In this document: positions 1 through 12,574 of the stretch, piece by piece
How positions within the stretch are numbered: the first letter of the stretch is position 1
Layout: each line of letters begins with the position of its first letter
Assembly: GCA_023525715.1 (NCBI GenBank)
Contig: JAKNSD010000064.1
Coordinates: 767,001-831,000 of the forward strand
DNA: 64,000 nt
Direction of reading: 5' to 3'
DNA from: Cichorium intybus
Taxonomy: Eukaryota > Streptophyta > Magnoliopsida > Asterales > Asteraceae
Program-made: the position numbers and the translations under genes
The notes under the pieces: model-generated
The model's database searches: none
Told to the model about the DNA's origin: nothing
What the model saw: only the letters and a program-made list of their open reading frames with translations

Positions 1-592
1 TGTTTAGTTTTATTTATCCAATTTTGCCCCTAAAGTTCTACTCATGTTTTTCCCTAATACTTTATCATCAATTGAATTACTCGATTGCAGATCGATCACA
101 AAAATTCCACAATATCACTCGAGATGCATCTCCTTATTTGAATATAAATACTAAATTTGATAGAACACTTGTTCTATAGGTACTGTTTTGAGTGACATAA
201 CATCATATTTCATCCACGATAAATGTGATTTTGTATATCATATTATTTGATTGTTAAAGACATTATTCAACTGTCTAATATTCATCTAAATAAAAAGATT
301 GTTGTTATAACATTGTTGTTAAACGATCATATTTAAATTTTTACAGATTGAGATATTTTGGAAATTAGCGTTACAAAAACTATATAAATTGTAACTAATG
401 CGGCTTTTGTAATTTTCAGCATATACAATCCATTTGATTAAACTTTCTAATTGCATTTCTAGTAAAATATAACACAAGTCGATTTAATATTAGGCACATA
501 ATTCTAAATTATATTATTGATAATTCTGAATTACAAGCCAGTACAAACTAACATCTTGAATCCACACCTTAATTGTATCTCTTTCCTGGCTT
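1..592. other. AT-rich intergenic DNA
   Basis: No coding, RNA or repeat structure that I can support. It is AT-rich with no long open frame. The right-hand end would be the 3' flank of the putative exon at 593-730 on the minus strand. Confidence 0.5.
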
Positions 593-730
593 TCAATCAA
601 ATGGCACAGACAAATCCCATTCTTGTGGGGAAGAACCATCATCCTGAGAAACATCATATGAGATAGGTAGAACCCCTCCAAACTTGACACTGGGTATGGG
701 GAAGAAAAGGCTTGAGATGAATCTAGGAGT
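593..730 (-). CDS. Putative last exon of an unrecognised gene
   Basis: On the minus strand there are 46 codons open to a TGA at 593-595. They are preceded by a pyrimidine/AT stretch and an AG acceptor (bases 732-731). The predicted C-terminus is protein-like: hydrophobic and proline-rich first (FFPIPSVKFGGVLPISYDV), then acidic and polar, ending WDLSVPFD. Codon quality is clearly better than in the surrounding AT-rich DNA, and the segment is a local rise in GC. I see no upstream exon within about 1.4 kb, so it is either the end of a gene with a long intron, or an orphan or retained exon of a decayed gene. I do not recognise the family. A second minus-strand frame is also partly open across the stretch, which weakens the call. 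Confidence 0.3.
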   Translation of the reverse strand, partial: TPRFISSLFFPIPSVKFGGVLPISYDVSQDDGSSPQEWDLSVPFD

Positions 731-834
731 CTTTGTATAAGTAATTGTAAAAGTAATAACTTTTTAATAATATTATTACTATTTTATCTTATAAATGCTG
801 CTTAACTTGTTTTTTTTTATCATAACTTATGTTA

Positions 835-1540
835 CATAATAATTGGTATAAATTTAAATATATCATTCAGATCGTCCAATTTTTATCTATATAATGATGT
901 ATAAATTTGTCTCAATCAGAAAAATATCTAACATGATATATGTTTGGTCTCAGATCCCATTTGTATTATATCGTTATAAAGTATGATTTTCTGTCATACA
1001 TTGTTACAAAATATATACTTTATTACGTAATACTCGGTATAATATAAACATACTCATTTTTACCATATTAATCTATAAACATTACTTTTTATATTTATAA
1101 TTTATTTAAGTTGCTTATTTGTATTTTCTATTATAATTTTTATGCATAATACTCGATATAAATCCAAACATATCATTAAGACCATTTTATTTATATCTAC
1201 ATAATAATATAAATTTGTTTCAATCCAAAATATATCAGAAATGACATGTTTTCGGTCTCAATTTTTTTCTATCATTATAAAGTATGTTTTTCTTTTATAT
1301 CATTGAAAAATATGTTTTTCGTATTACATAATACTACAAATCCTATCATGAATACCTTCTTTCATATCTACATGGTCAATATAAATTTATATCGATCAGA
1401 CATATATCGGACATGACATATTTAATATATCATTAAAACTATTTTATTATATTGTTAGAATATATTGTTTTCTTTTTTGTGTTGTTATAAATTATGTTTT
1501 TCGTATTAGTTAATAGTCGATACTTTTTCCATACATCATA
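835..1540. repeat. Degenerate AT-rich tandem repeat
   Basis: A phrase of the form 'tataaat..aaacatatcatt..gacc' followed by 'ataaattt.tctcaatcag' and 'acatgacatgttt.ggtctca' recurs near 840, 1148 and 1370. The spacing is about 300 bp and then shorter. Divergence is high, so this is an old satellite-like duplication. Confidence 0.45.
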
Positions 1541-2159
1541 GAAATATGATCTTCAATAAATATCCAAATCAATAAAAAATATAATAATTAGTATATAATT
1601 TATCATTGAATCTAATACCTTACATATTGCCCGATCTTGAAAATTCATGGCCGAAAAACTTAAATAATTGACAGGATTTCCGCTATATCGAATACACCTC
1701 CTACTTACTAACATTACAAACAATATAAAAATTATTTTAAAATGCAACGATGTTTGAGCGAAGGCCTCAATTGTTTATGTGGGTGTAAATGGCCTGTCCA
1801 ACGGTTGCAATGAGTGTGTTATTGTGGGAGTGTCGGAAAGGTATCGACGAATCCGTCACCAATTCCTTTGTCTTTTCCTTGACAATTTTTCTATTCGTTA
1901 CAAACGACAAATTATTAAAAGATGCATTAAATTCTTTTGTTTTTATATGATTTAAAATGAACCGTATTATTTTTCCTGGTGTTCTAACTTCTAAACATAT
2001 TTATGAGAAAATATCGTTTACAAAAATATTATTTAAAGGAATAATCACAATAATATAAAAAGTAAGAGTTATATTCTACTTGATGTGTGGAAATTTTGCA
2101 TGTTTGTGAGTTCGAACGTCCGTAAACTTCTTATATCAACAATATAAAATGTTAAAAAA
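1541..2159. other. AT-rich intergenic DNA
   Basis: I see no gene, RNA or recognisable repeat here. Confidence 0.45.
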
Positions 2160-2650
2160 TATAATTTCTAACAATATAAGTCTTTGGCCTTGAAACTTCT
2201 CGGATCTGGGGATCGTGCTTACACTCTGCCTATTATTTTGGCTTCAATGTTAACTTTGGTCAGAGACTGTCACCTCGGTAAGGATCGACGCTGTGACTTT
2301 TGACGCAAGTGCTGACTTTCGGCACTTCAGTGGGTTTCTCCCACTTTTGCTCCCGGAAGAGTGACGAAGGTGTCTGCACCATGCCTATTGATGTGTGTCA
2401 GAAGTGCCTTGTCCAACCTGAGACGTCGGATGCTCGTTATTCATGTTACCTCTTTCAGACAGCCGGTGGAACTTGACTTTGGAAAACTGAGGCTCCACAA
2501 CGGATCCGATTTAATTGTCTCGTGGAAGCAGGCATCTTCTTCTAGATGGCTTTACAGTGACCACAGCTCAAGCCTTAGTTGTCACTGTGAGGATGCCACC
2601 ATCATCTTTGGCCTCACTTTCCGACTCCGTCATCGCTTCTCCGGACGTAG

Positions 2651-2962
2651 TCAATCTCTCTTTCTAGTCGTTGACGCCTGTGACTCCTGCTCCCATCTCT
2701 CTCTGTCCGTTCCCGGTTGGAAACTGGAGCACAAGTCACTGTAACGACAGTTCTCTCTCCATATTACAGGTGATGTCAGGCCTGCCTGTAGATCTGTTCT
2801 CTCTTCAACTTGGTTCTTCCACCGCCACTGCTTCATCTCCAGGTTGAGCGAACCATGGGCACGTGGAGCAGATCTGGCAAGGTCAACCTTACGTTTGCAT
2901 ACTCCAAGATTCAAAGTTATGAACTCCTGTTTGTCGATCTTAGACCTCCCGACTTCAACCAT
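2651..2962 (-). pseudogene. Leader/gag-start ORF of the truncated Copia element
   Basis: An ORF of 103 codons begins with an ATG only a few bases inside the primer-binding site on the minus strand. The N-terminus reads MVEVGRSKIDKQEF, followed by a charged segment. The position fits the start of a Copia gag or its leader, but I do not recognise a gag domain and the frame ends without one. It is either a decayed gag start or a chance leader ORF. Confidence 0.3.
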
Positions 2963-2965
2963 GAA

Positions 2966-2977
2966 GCTTTGATACCA
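2966..2977 (-). promoter_or_regulatory. tRNA-iMet primer-binding site
   Basis: On the minus strand the sequence is TGGTATCAAAGC, three bases inside the LTR end. This is the usual Copia site complementary to initiator tRNA-Met, where minus-strand cDNA synthesis starts. Confidence 0.7.
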
Positions 2978-2980
2978 GTT

Positions 2981-4258
2981 TGTTGGATACCGTCACATCA
3001 TAAAGGAGGCACACCAACGAACACGACCAAGTACTTCGACAGACTTTCATACAACTATCTAGACAAGTGAGTAATGCTAAGGTTGGGAATGAGAAAACAC
3101 AAGGAAATAAAGTGGTTCGCCCGGCTAGGCTACATCCACTGTGAGAAACGAGAGAAACTTTCATTGATAAACCTCAACGATTTACAAGAGAGAAAACAAT
3201 GCCTACAAGTATTTAACACACTTAACATATTACATTGAGTAGCCAACGAGATGTATAAATAGCGGTATATGAAAGACTGTATACGCAAGTCTTGGGTGGG
3301 AAAGAGCAAAATGACAAACTAGCCCTTCACCTTGTCACTTTATACGCTGATAAAGTGACAACACCAAGCCTCGCATGTTGCCCCTAACACAAGATAATGT
3401 TCTTCGCGTGTTCCCAATATTCTTCTGACCACGATAGTGACATTTACTAACTGGGATCAACTGATATCTTTCCTCCGGTTAAGGGACCCCATTGGTCTTC
3501 GGTTGAGATCTTCCATTCGAACTGTAACTGTCTGACTTGTGCAGCTGCACCTTCTGTCGAACTCCAAATTCGTACAAGGGTCAATTCTTCCTTCGAGAAA
3601 GAACTTCTTCTTCCGGACTTGACTTCGGATAGAGGATACTGCAGATTCATCTTCTCCTACTGTTGATGCATTCATTCTTGTGAGTATATCACGAGCTATT
3701 GCTGCCACGATGAACTATGATCCGTACGAGACACTGATGAGAGTCATCCTCGTATATCACCCTTCGATCCGGATAAAGTTATCTCTTAGTCACATTGCTT
3801 TAGTCTGGTAACACGTCTATCACCAACTGACTTCTGCTGTCAATCTTAGATATCTTCCTTCATGTCCATGCTGAGGACGTATCTTCTAATCCGGACGAGG
3901 TTTGACCTTCCTCGGTCCGAATAATTAGATACCTTCGGTTCAAGTACTTGCACATTGCTTCGGATCTGGACAAGGCAAAGCTACCTTAGTCCTGCTGATC
4001 TTCATGTCTTCGGTTCAACCTTCTGCAGATCTTCTGAAGGGTCACCCCATTCTTATTTCTGATCCGCCTTCTGGTTGATCTGACCGGAGCGAACGACTCC
4101 CCACTGGAATGAAGGTCTCGAGACTTGTCTGAGATGCACACCTTAATAGTACTGACTTCGTCTCGCCTCTGTTTTCTCTGGTTGCTTCGGACAACTGTTC
4201 CTCTTCGGTTGTCTTGGGTCTTCCTTCGATTCGGATTAGGCTCCACATTATCCCAACA
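2981..4258 (-). repeat. Copia LTR, 1,278 bp
   Basis: Read on the minus strand the LTR starts TGTTGGGATAATGTGG and ends TATCCAACA, so the termini are TGTTGG/CCAACA. Its right portion repeats the words CCGAAG and CTTCGG many times. The primer-binding site next to its inner end supports a 5' LTR. No partner LTR is present in the window. Confidence 0.65.
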
Positions 4259-4503
4259 ACCCATGCCCACTTTTGTGAGTCATATACAGTTGATGCATGT
4301 CGTTCGTAGTTGGCTTACGTAAATATCGGGCACCGTAAACCAACATGATGGCATTCGAAAACTTGTAAAGTGACTCCCATGACGTACTTTCAGACATATG
4401 TAGATACTCATCCCACAAGTTTGGCTCCTAAACACATGCCTAGTTGTCGGACAACTGATGTGCATTTTTGTATCGGCATAAACCCCTTTGTACATCTTGC
4501 ATC

Positions 4504-4815
4504 TCACCATTGTTGAAAAAACTCGAATTGTGATTCCAAATCCCCAACAATGCGTAAAAACAAATGTTTACTCATTCGGAACCTTCGTCGAAACTTGCTA
4601 GCATAGACGACGTCATCGGCGAAATAGTCTTGAATTAAACGATTATGGTTGTCATCACGTTCTCTACGTAAAGCAGGACATCCTCTTCTAGGCACACGTG
4701 AACGTCCCGTTTCGTTTTCGTAGTACGCTATCGTGCGTTGCATTATATGACCAACAAATTCCATTTCTAGGATTTGATCGGTATCCTCGGATGACGACGA
4801 TGATTGCAAAGACAT
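4504..4815 (-). pseudogene. PIF/Harbinger transposase, N-terminal fragment
   Basis: The start is a true ATG at 4815, giving 103 codons before a stop at 4504. The pattern (Ser-rich start with acidic residues, RRGCPALRRERDDNHNRLIQDYF, then YASKFRRRFRMSKHLFLRIV) is the N-terminus of plant PIF/Harbinger DDE nucleases of the 'plant transposon protein' family. These proteins are normally about 350-450 residues, so all catalytic DDE residues are missing here. The sequence left of 4504 does not continue the family, which indicates truncation. The same family is seen at 27257-28157. Confidence 0.75.
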
Positions 4816-5377
<562 letters not shown>

Positions 5378-5581
5378 GTAGGTTCAATTGAGGACAATTA
5401 AAAGGTTGAGAACGCGAGGACAAATCTGGATCATCCAAAAATCAAGATCTAAGGCTATTATCAAGTGGGTCATTTATGTAAATTCTAAAATTAATGTACC
5501 AAAAATGAAAGTTTTAAAACGCTGGAAGGGTATTATCGTCTTAATAGCCATGCTATTTTTATTAGTTCCTATAATAGCTCC

Positions 5582-5584
<3 letters not shown>

Positions 5585-5620
<36 letters not shown>

Positions 5621-5622
5621 AC
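5585..5622. repeat. (CT)n microsatellite
   Basis: A run of TC/CT dinucleotides with two CTCACT interruptions near its right end. Confidence 0.9.
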
Positions 5623-6299
5623 TCTCTCAATTCCACGATCTCTATAATACACCGCTAATCCCTCCAATCATCACAGTTAGGGTTGTGTCAATTATCCTGT
5701 TCATCTTCTCCAGCCGCGTCGTTTCTTTCCCCACTGTACGACATCAAGAATGGTCACCAGACCAGCATCGCACCGCCACTGCACCATTAATTGATCACTG
5801 GACAGAAAACCTACCATCTTTCCTACTGACAGCGGCGATGGCGGAATGAATGGCCAGCGATGGTCGATTGGGGTAGGAGAAACTCGATCTCAGTCCTTGT
5901 GTATCTCCATGGGTCCGATTTCTACTAGACATAATTAATTGACCATGAAAAAACCCGGAAAGTGGCAGCAACAGTGGAGGTGGTGTTTGGAGTAAGCAAC
6001 GAAAGGGTTCCCGACAAACGAGAGAGAAGTATAATCCAATGTTTCTAATCAAGAAAGATGGGGTTATTTCTGAATCAATTTTTTTTTCAGATTCAAGAAA
6101 TACAGTGATGATCAAGAAAATCCCTAATAAATACAGGTTTAGTTCATTCTTTAATTGTCTTCTTCAGTCTATGGATTTGGAAGAGAAGATTTCGATTTTG
6201 TATTCATGAATGGGTGCAGAAACTATTGCTGAACATGCTGAATAACAATTGCATTCGCTACAGCAAATAGATGGTGGTGATAGTGGCAGCGGTGGAGAA

Positions 6300-6770
6300 A
6301 AGCCATAAACAGAATTCATCAATGAATATAGTCGAAATGTCACATTAAATCCATATTCATTGACGAATATAGTTGAAATGTCATTGATGAATGGCATATC
6401 ACATAAAAAATGAAATTCATTGACGAATATAGTTGAAATGTCATTGATGAATAATAATATTCATCGATGAATACAGTCGAAATGTCACATTAAATCCATA
6501 TTCATTGACGAATATAGTTGAAATGTCATTGATGAATGGCATATCACACAAAAAACGAAATTCATTGACGAATATAGTTGAAATTCATTGACGAATGGTA
6601 TATTTACTTTTAGTATCATATAAAAAAACAAAATTCATTGATGAATGACATATTAACTTTTAATATCACATAAAAAACGAAATTCATTGACGAATGACAT
6701 ATTGAATGCACTAACCGTATTATTAAAAATCAGAATGTAGTTCATGAAATTCATTGATGAATGACATAAA
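6300..6770. repeat. Interspersed ATTCATTGACGAAT motif block
   Basis: ATTCATTGA(C/T)GAAT recurs more than ten times, often followed by ATAGTTGAAATGTC and then CATTGATGAATGGCATATCAC. Units are of unequal length, so this is an irregular tandem array rather than a regular satellite. It contains no ORF. Confidence 0.75.
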
Positions 6771-7011
6771 AAATTCATGAAAATCAGAATGTACGTTTAT
6801 GATTACAATCCGAAAAATAACAGTGAAAAACGTAAAAGCTATATTTAAGGAAATTATTACATCGAACCCCATTATTTTAGGCAATTGATAATTATATTGA
6901 TTTTACTAATTATAATAAATATACTAAAATTACTATTATATCCTTGTGAAATGATTGGTCCAGAATTGTCCTCGCGTTCTCAACCTTTTAATTGTCCTCG
7001 TTTGAACCTCT

Positions 7012-8305
<1,294 letters not shown>

Positions 8306-8324
8306 AATATTTTTACCATGCGAG

Positions 8325-8327
<3 letters not shown>

Positions 8328-8415
<88 letters not shown>
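8328..8415. repeat. (TA)n microsatellite
   Basis: A TA array between the second repeat copy and the left flank of the Athila element. Confidence 0.97.
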
Positions 8416-8419
<4 letters not shown>

Positions 8420-8685
8420 ATGGTAAGAAGGTAAGAAGTAATCACAGCCGTTTGATCAAATTCGTTTGATCAAATTCATCCAACGGATGTGATTGATAAT
8501 GAGTAACCGTTTTGTAACCACGTCCTAACCGTATATTTCATTTAATTGCTGAGATTCATTCTTACCCTTCTTCCACTGTGCTAAGTGAGAGTGAGGTTTT
8601 TGACTCAGAGATTGAGCGAACTGCATGCAAGATCCGTGCACGTAGGCGTTTGAATACAAAGAGTTTTAGTACTGTCAGTAGTAGT

Positions 8686-11022
8686 ATGGTAGGTGTTGCC
8701 CAGGAACCCTCGGGTGAGGCAACGGGGATGTCATTTATTCCCCCGGTTTCAGAATTTCACATTGGGAGCACGAGTGCTACTGGTGGTGCAGCTTCAGCCC
8801 CTGCACATATACCTTCATGCACTCCGCCGTCGATTCCACCATTTCAACCTTTATCCCAACCTCAATCCACAAACCCATTTACATCTGCCATGTCTTGGGG
8901 AGCGCCGACCCGCGATGGCACCCCAGTATCTAGACAGCAGACACCTATTTCCCAGCTCATTTCTCAACCAGCACCAGTACTTTTCAAACCTCAAACCACA
9001 TTCCAACAGATACCACCGCAACAACAATACCAGCAACCACCTCAGCAGCAGTACCAGTATCAAGAGGCTGAGGAGAGATATGATGAAGAAGACGAAGGAT
9101 GGGTTCCACCAGCACCACAGCAACCATGGAACCGAGGTCGGGGACCTCCAAGGAGAGCACAACAATATCAATCACCACAAGGTCAGCAGAGATACAATGA
9201 TCATCACTTTTACGGTATTCCTGCTCAACCCTTGTATTTTGCACAACCGAGGGGGCAATCGGTTGCATCGCACTTCCAGCTACGGGAGTACGATGACTCG
9301 TCGCCCATTTACATTCCTGAGGATATAGAATCTCAAGTAGAAATTAGGCCTCAGTTGTTAGGGATACTACCGGAATTTAGGGGGTACAAACAGGATGACC
9401 CATACAATCACTTGTATGAGTTTATAGCCATAGTCAATGCTAATACCCCTAGGCATACTAATAAGAACCTCTTTAGACTAAGATTGTTCCCATTCACTCT
9501 TAAGGACAAAGCCAAATATTGGTTTACATCCTTGCCCTCAAATAGCATCACTACATGGGATCAACTCAAAGCTAAGTTCTTACAAGAATTCTATCCGGCA
9601 AACAAGACGACGGAAATCAGGAGGGCTATTCAGGATTTCCAGCAGAAGCCTGGAGAAGCTTTTCATGAAGCATGGGACCGTCTGAAGGATTTGATGAGGT
9701 CATGCCCTCATCACGATATTCCCAAGTGGCAACTGGTCAATGTATTCTTTGAAGGAGCAAGTGAGACAAACCAAGCCATGATCAACGCGTCATCTAGTGG
9801 CACTATTATGATGCAAGACCCGGAGGAGGCTTGGCGGTTTTTGGAGCAGCTAAGCAATGGCTCCAAGGCGAATTTTTCTACACGGAAGACGGTAGGCACT
9901 GCCTCAGCAATAGGAGCCGATGTCGACTGGAAAAAGGATGTGAAGAAGGAGATAAGTGAGCTCAATAGGAAATTCGATAGGCTTGTGTCTACTCTGCAGA
10001 ATGGACCTCAGAGTCAGCCACAAGGAGGTCAAGGAGGACCGAAGACTCAAGAAGCGAATCAAGTCTATGGTCAGGGTCAAGGACAGTATGGCAATGGACG
10101 ACCCTACAGACCATATAACCAAGGTCAGCAGAATTTCAATAACCAGAGGCAGAACAACTACCAAGGGCAGTCATCCAACCCGCCCAGGCAGCATCAACCG
10201 GCGAATGGTAATACCAATGGAAATGGTAGCAGCAACAATAGGGGGCCCAATAATTCCATCAACAATGCCCCAGGGACACAGGAGGATCTGGTAGCAAAAA
10301 TGTATGAAATGTTCAATACGACACAGCAGCAATCGCAGGCCAATGCGAAAGCCATCGTCAATATGGAAAGGCAAATTGCCCAAATGGCTGAAGACCAACG
10401 GAAAAGAGATAATGGGAAGCTGCCAAGTACCACAGAAGTCAATCTGACCCATGGTCAGCGGGCCGGAAAGGAACATGTCAACACTGTCGATGCTGAATGG
10501 AGGAAAGTCACTCTGGAAAATCTGCTAGAATCTGGCAATGAGGCAGAGAGAGAAGAAGAAGAAGTTAAGGAAGAAGTGGAAAGTGAAAAGGAAAACAGGG
10601 AAGACAAAGAATTAAAAGAAATTCCTGTTGAGAAGGAAGTTCAACCAAAGGAGGATAAGGATGGCCAGGAGGAACAGCAGCCGACAATAGCTGGGATCAA
10701 ACAAAGAAATAAGGACAAGAAGGGGAAGACAAAGCAAGAAGCATCTAAATCGACAGGGCCATCGATGAACCAACCGCTGTGGGATGAACTTAAGAATGCT
10801 CCCGAGGATACAAGAATTCTTCGGGAGATGTGTGAGAAAAACGGAAAAAGTAATATTCCCACACCTGACACTGTGAGGTTGACTATTAAGGCGAGTGAGG
10901 CACTGTTGGGAACACTGCCCAAGAAAGAAAAGGATCCTGGATCACCACTGATCACTACTACTGTAGGAGATGTGGTCATTCAGAACACCTTGCTAGATTT
11001 GGGAACAAGAATGAAGAATTAG
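8686..11022 (+). pseudogene. Athila Gag with start of protease
   Basis: The open frame extends left to 8578 with no ATG, and the first in-frame ATG is at 8686. This gives about 778 codons. A Pro/Gln-rich N-terminus is followed by the Retrotrans_gag domain at about residues 225-390 (FRLRLFPFTLKDKAKYWF, then TWDQLKAKFLQEFYP and LKDLMRSCPHHDIPKWQLV). After it comes a Gln/Asn-rich region and then a long acidic-basic Glu/Lys segment. The frame ends in NTLLDLGTRMKN: LLDLG is the start of the retropepsin active site, but the sequence breaks off there. Gag normally forms the cytoplasmic particle that packages element RNA. The missing start and broken protease make this copy defective. Confidence 0.8.
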
Positions 11023-11393
11023 AGCCAGCAAAGACTGTGTTACAGCTGGCTGATCAGTCAACTAGAGTATCCCGAGGGAAGCTTACTAATGTCATAGTAA
11101 AAGTTGGGGATTTCTTTTACCCAGTGGACTTTTTAGTCATGGAGTATGAGAGTCAGGAAGATGCGCCTGCATTGATATTAGGACGCCCGTTCTTAGCTAC
11201 AGCTGGCGCTATCATCAACTGCAAAACAGGAGATTTGGACATTTTCTTCGGGTCGAGAAAAAGAATGTTAAATATGTTAGGCAGTCCCATATCTATACCT
11301 TTAGGGTATGACGATAAGAATCTAGACAGCAACCTGCTGATGGAGCCTGGGATTAGGGACAAAAGAACAATATGGACGCGACCGGGAGAATGA
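11023..11393 (+). pseudogene. Athila retropepsin remnant
   Basis: The protein resumes in another frame (ADQSTRVSRGKLTNVIVKVG, then ALILGRPFLATAGAIINCKTG), which is the flap and second half of an Athila aspartic protease. The dozen or so residues after LLDLG that complete the active-site loop are absent. The break therefore combines a small deletion with a frameshift at about 11005-11020. The frame closes with TGA at 11391-11393. Confidence 0.75.
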
Positions 11394-11465
11394 GGACAAG
11401 AGGAAGTCATGAAGGACACCAAGGAGCATCCGTTGTCCACCATCGACAAGGAGTAGCTGCTAGAC

Positions 11466-11661
11466 ATGATGGAGATGTTGGAAGCAAGGCACCAACAGTA
11501 TGAGAAGGATGTGAGGGAAAGAGAAGCAAAGGTCTTTCAGCTCCTGGAAGCCCAGCAACAATGGATTAGCGGGGTTAGTGACAGAATGACTCAGCTCACT
11601 TCGTTGATGACAATGATGGCCCATAATTTTGCACCAAATCACAAGGAGATGCCATTAGGAA
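11466..11661 (+). pseudogene. Coiled-coil ORF fragment before the SIRE junction
   Basis: The ORF starts at ATG 11466 (MMEMLEARHQQYEKDVRERE) and reads about 65 codons of heptad-like Glu/Gln/Lys sequence. It then crosses into Copia sequence in the wrong frame near 11662. It is presumably a displaced piece of the Athila element, because Athila-type accessory proteins end in similar coiled coils. I cannot assign it more precisely. Confidence 0.35.
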
Positions 11662-11683
11662 TTCAAAAGACTTTGAAAAACTG

Positions 11684-12574
11684 ATGAAAAGCAAATTTCA
11701 AATGAGTATGATGGGAAAAATAAACTTTTTCATTGGTTTGCAAATCAAACAATCTAAGGAGGGGATATTCATCAATCAACAAAAATATACGAAGAGTCTG
11801 CTTGAACGCTTCGGAATGACTAACTGCTCCAAAGCAAAAGTTCCTTTGCCTGCAGGTACAAGGTTAAATCCATCTTTGGACAAACCAAAGACCGACATAC
11901 AGCAATACCGAAGCATGATTGGATCATTGCTCTATCTTACAGCCAGTCGTCCTGACATCATGTTTGCAGTCTGCAATTATGCAAGGTATCAGGCTGATCC
12001 AAGGGAACCTCACTTGGCTGCTGTTAAGACAATATTCCGATATCTTCATGGAACTACTGCTTATGGTCTGTGGTATCCAGCAAACTCTGGTTTCTACATT
12101 CAAGCATATTCAGACTCTGATCTTGGTGGATGCTCTATTGATCGCAAGAGCACTTCAGGAGGTTGTCAATTCTTAGATGGAAAACTTATCAGTTGGCAAT
12201 CCAAGAAACAAACTTGTGTCTCTATCTCCACCGCAGAGGCTGAATATGTAGCAGCTGCTGCATGCACTTCGCAGATCATTTGGATTCAAAGTCAACTGAA
12301 AGACTATGCCATTAATATGAGAAAAATTCCCTTGTTCTGTGACTCTCAAAGTGCAATTCGTATATGCCACAATCCGGTTCAACATTCCAAGACAAAGCAT
12401 ATAGCTCTTCGCTACCACTTCATCAAAAGTCATGTTGAGGAGGGGAATATTGAGGTGCACTTTGTTCACACCACAGAACAATTGGCAGATATCTTCACAA
12501 AGGCTCTAAATGAAGAAGCATTCACAAGAATCTTTCGGGGACTTGGAATGATAGATGGATCAACTCTTCAATAA
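11684..12574 (+). pseudogene. Copia RT C-terminus and RNase H
   Basis: There are 296 codons from an internal ATG; homology extends a few codons left, to the junction near 11662. The sequence includes the Copia connection region (INFFIGLQIKQSKEGIFINQ, YRSMIGSLLYLTASRPDI) and the RNase H domain (AYSDSDLGGC, then DRKSTSGGCQFLDGKLISW, STAEAEYVAAA, HSKTKHIALRYHFI, TTEQLADIFTKAL). The polymerase YVDD motif lies upstream and is missing. It would degrade the RNA strand of RNA-DNA hybrids in the particle, but without the polymerase it is a remnant. The frame itself is intact to its stop. Confidence 0.85.

Larger units (their letters stand above)
2160..4258 (-). mobile_element. 5' end of a minus-strand Copia LTR element
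   Basis: The unit consists of one LTR (2981-4258), a primer-binding site directly inside it, and a leader that runs left to about 2160, where it becomes unrecognisable. Pol domains are absent, so this is a truncated copy. The GC-richer composition ends near 2160. The right flank after 4258 shows no readable target-site duplication because the left end of the element is missing. Confidence 0.6.

Noticed and set aside
2361..2744. 127-codon plus-strand open frame
   Set aside because: It lies in the leader of a minus-strand Copia remnant and has no recognisable domain.
5388..5849. 153-codon open frame
   Set aside because: It begins inside the terminal repeat of a mobile element, crosses a (CT)n tract as Leu-Ser repeats, and has no domain.
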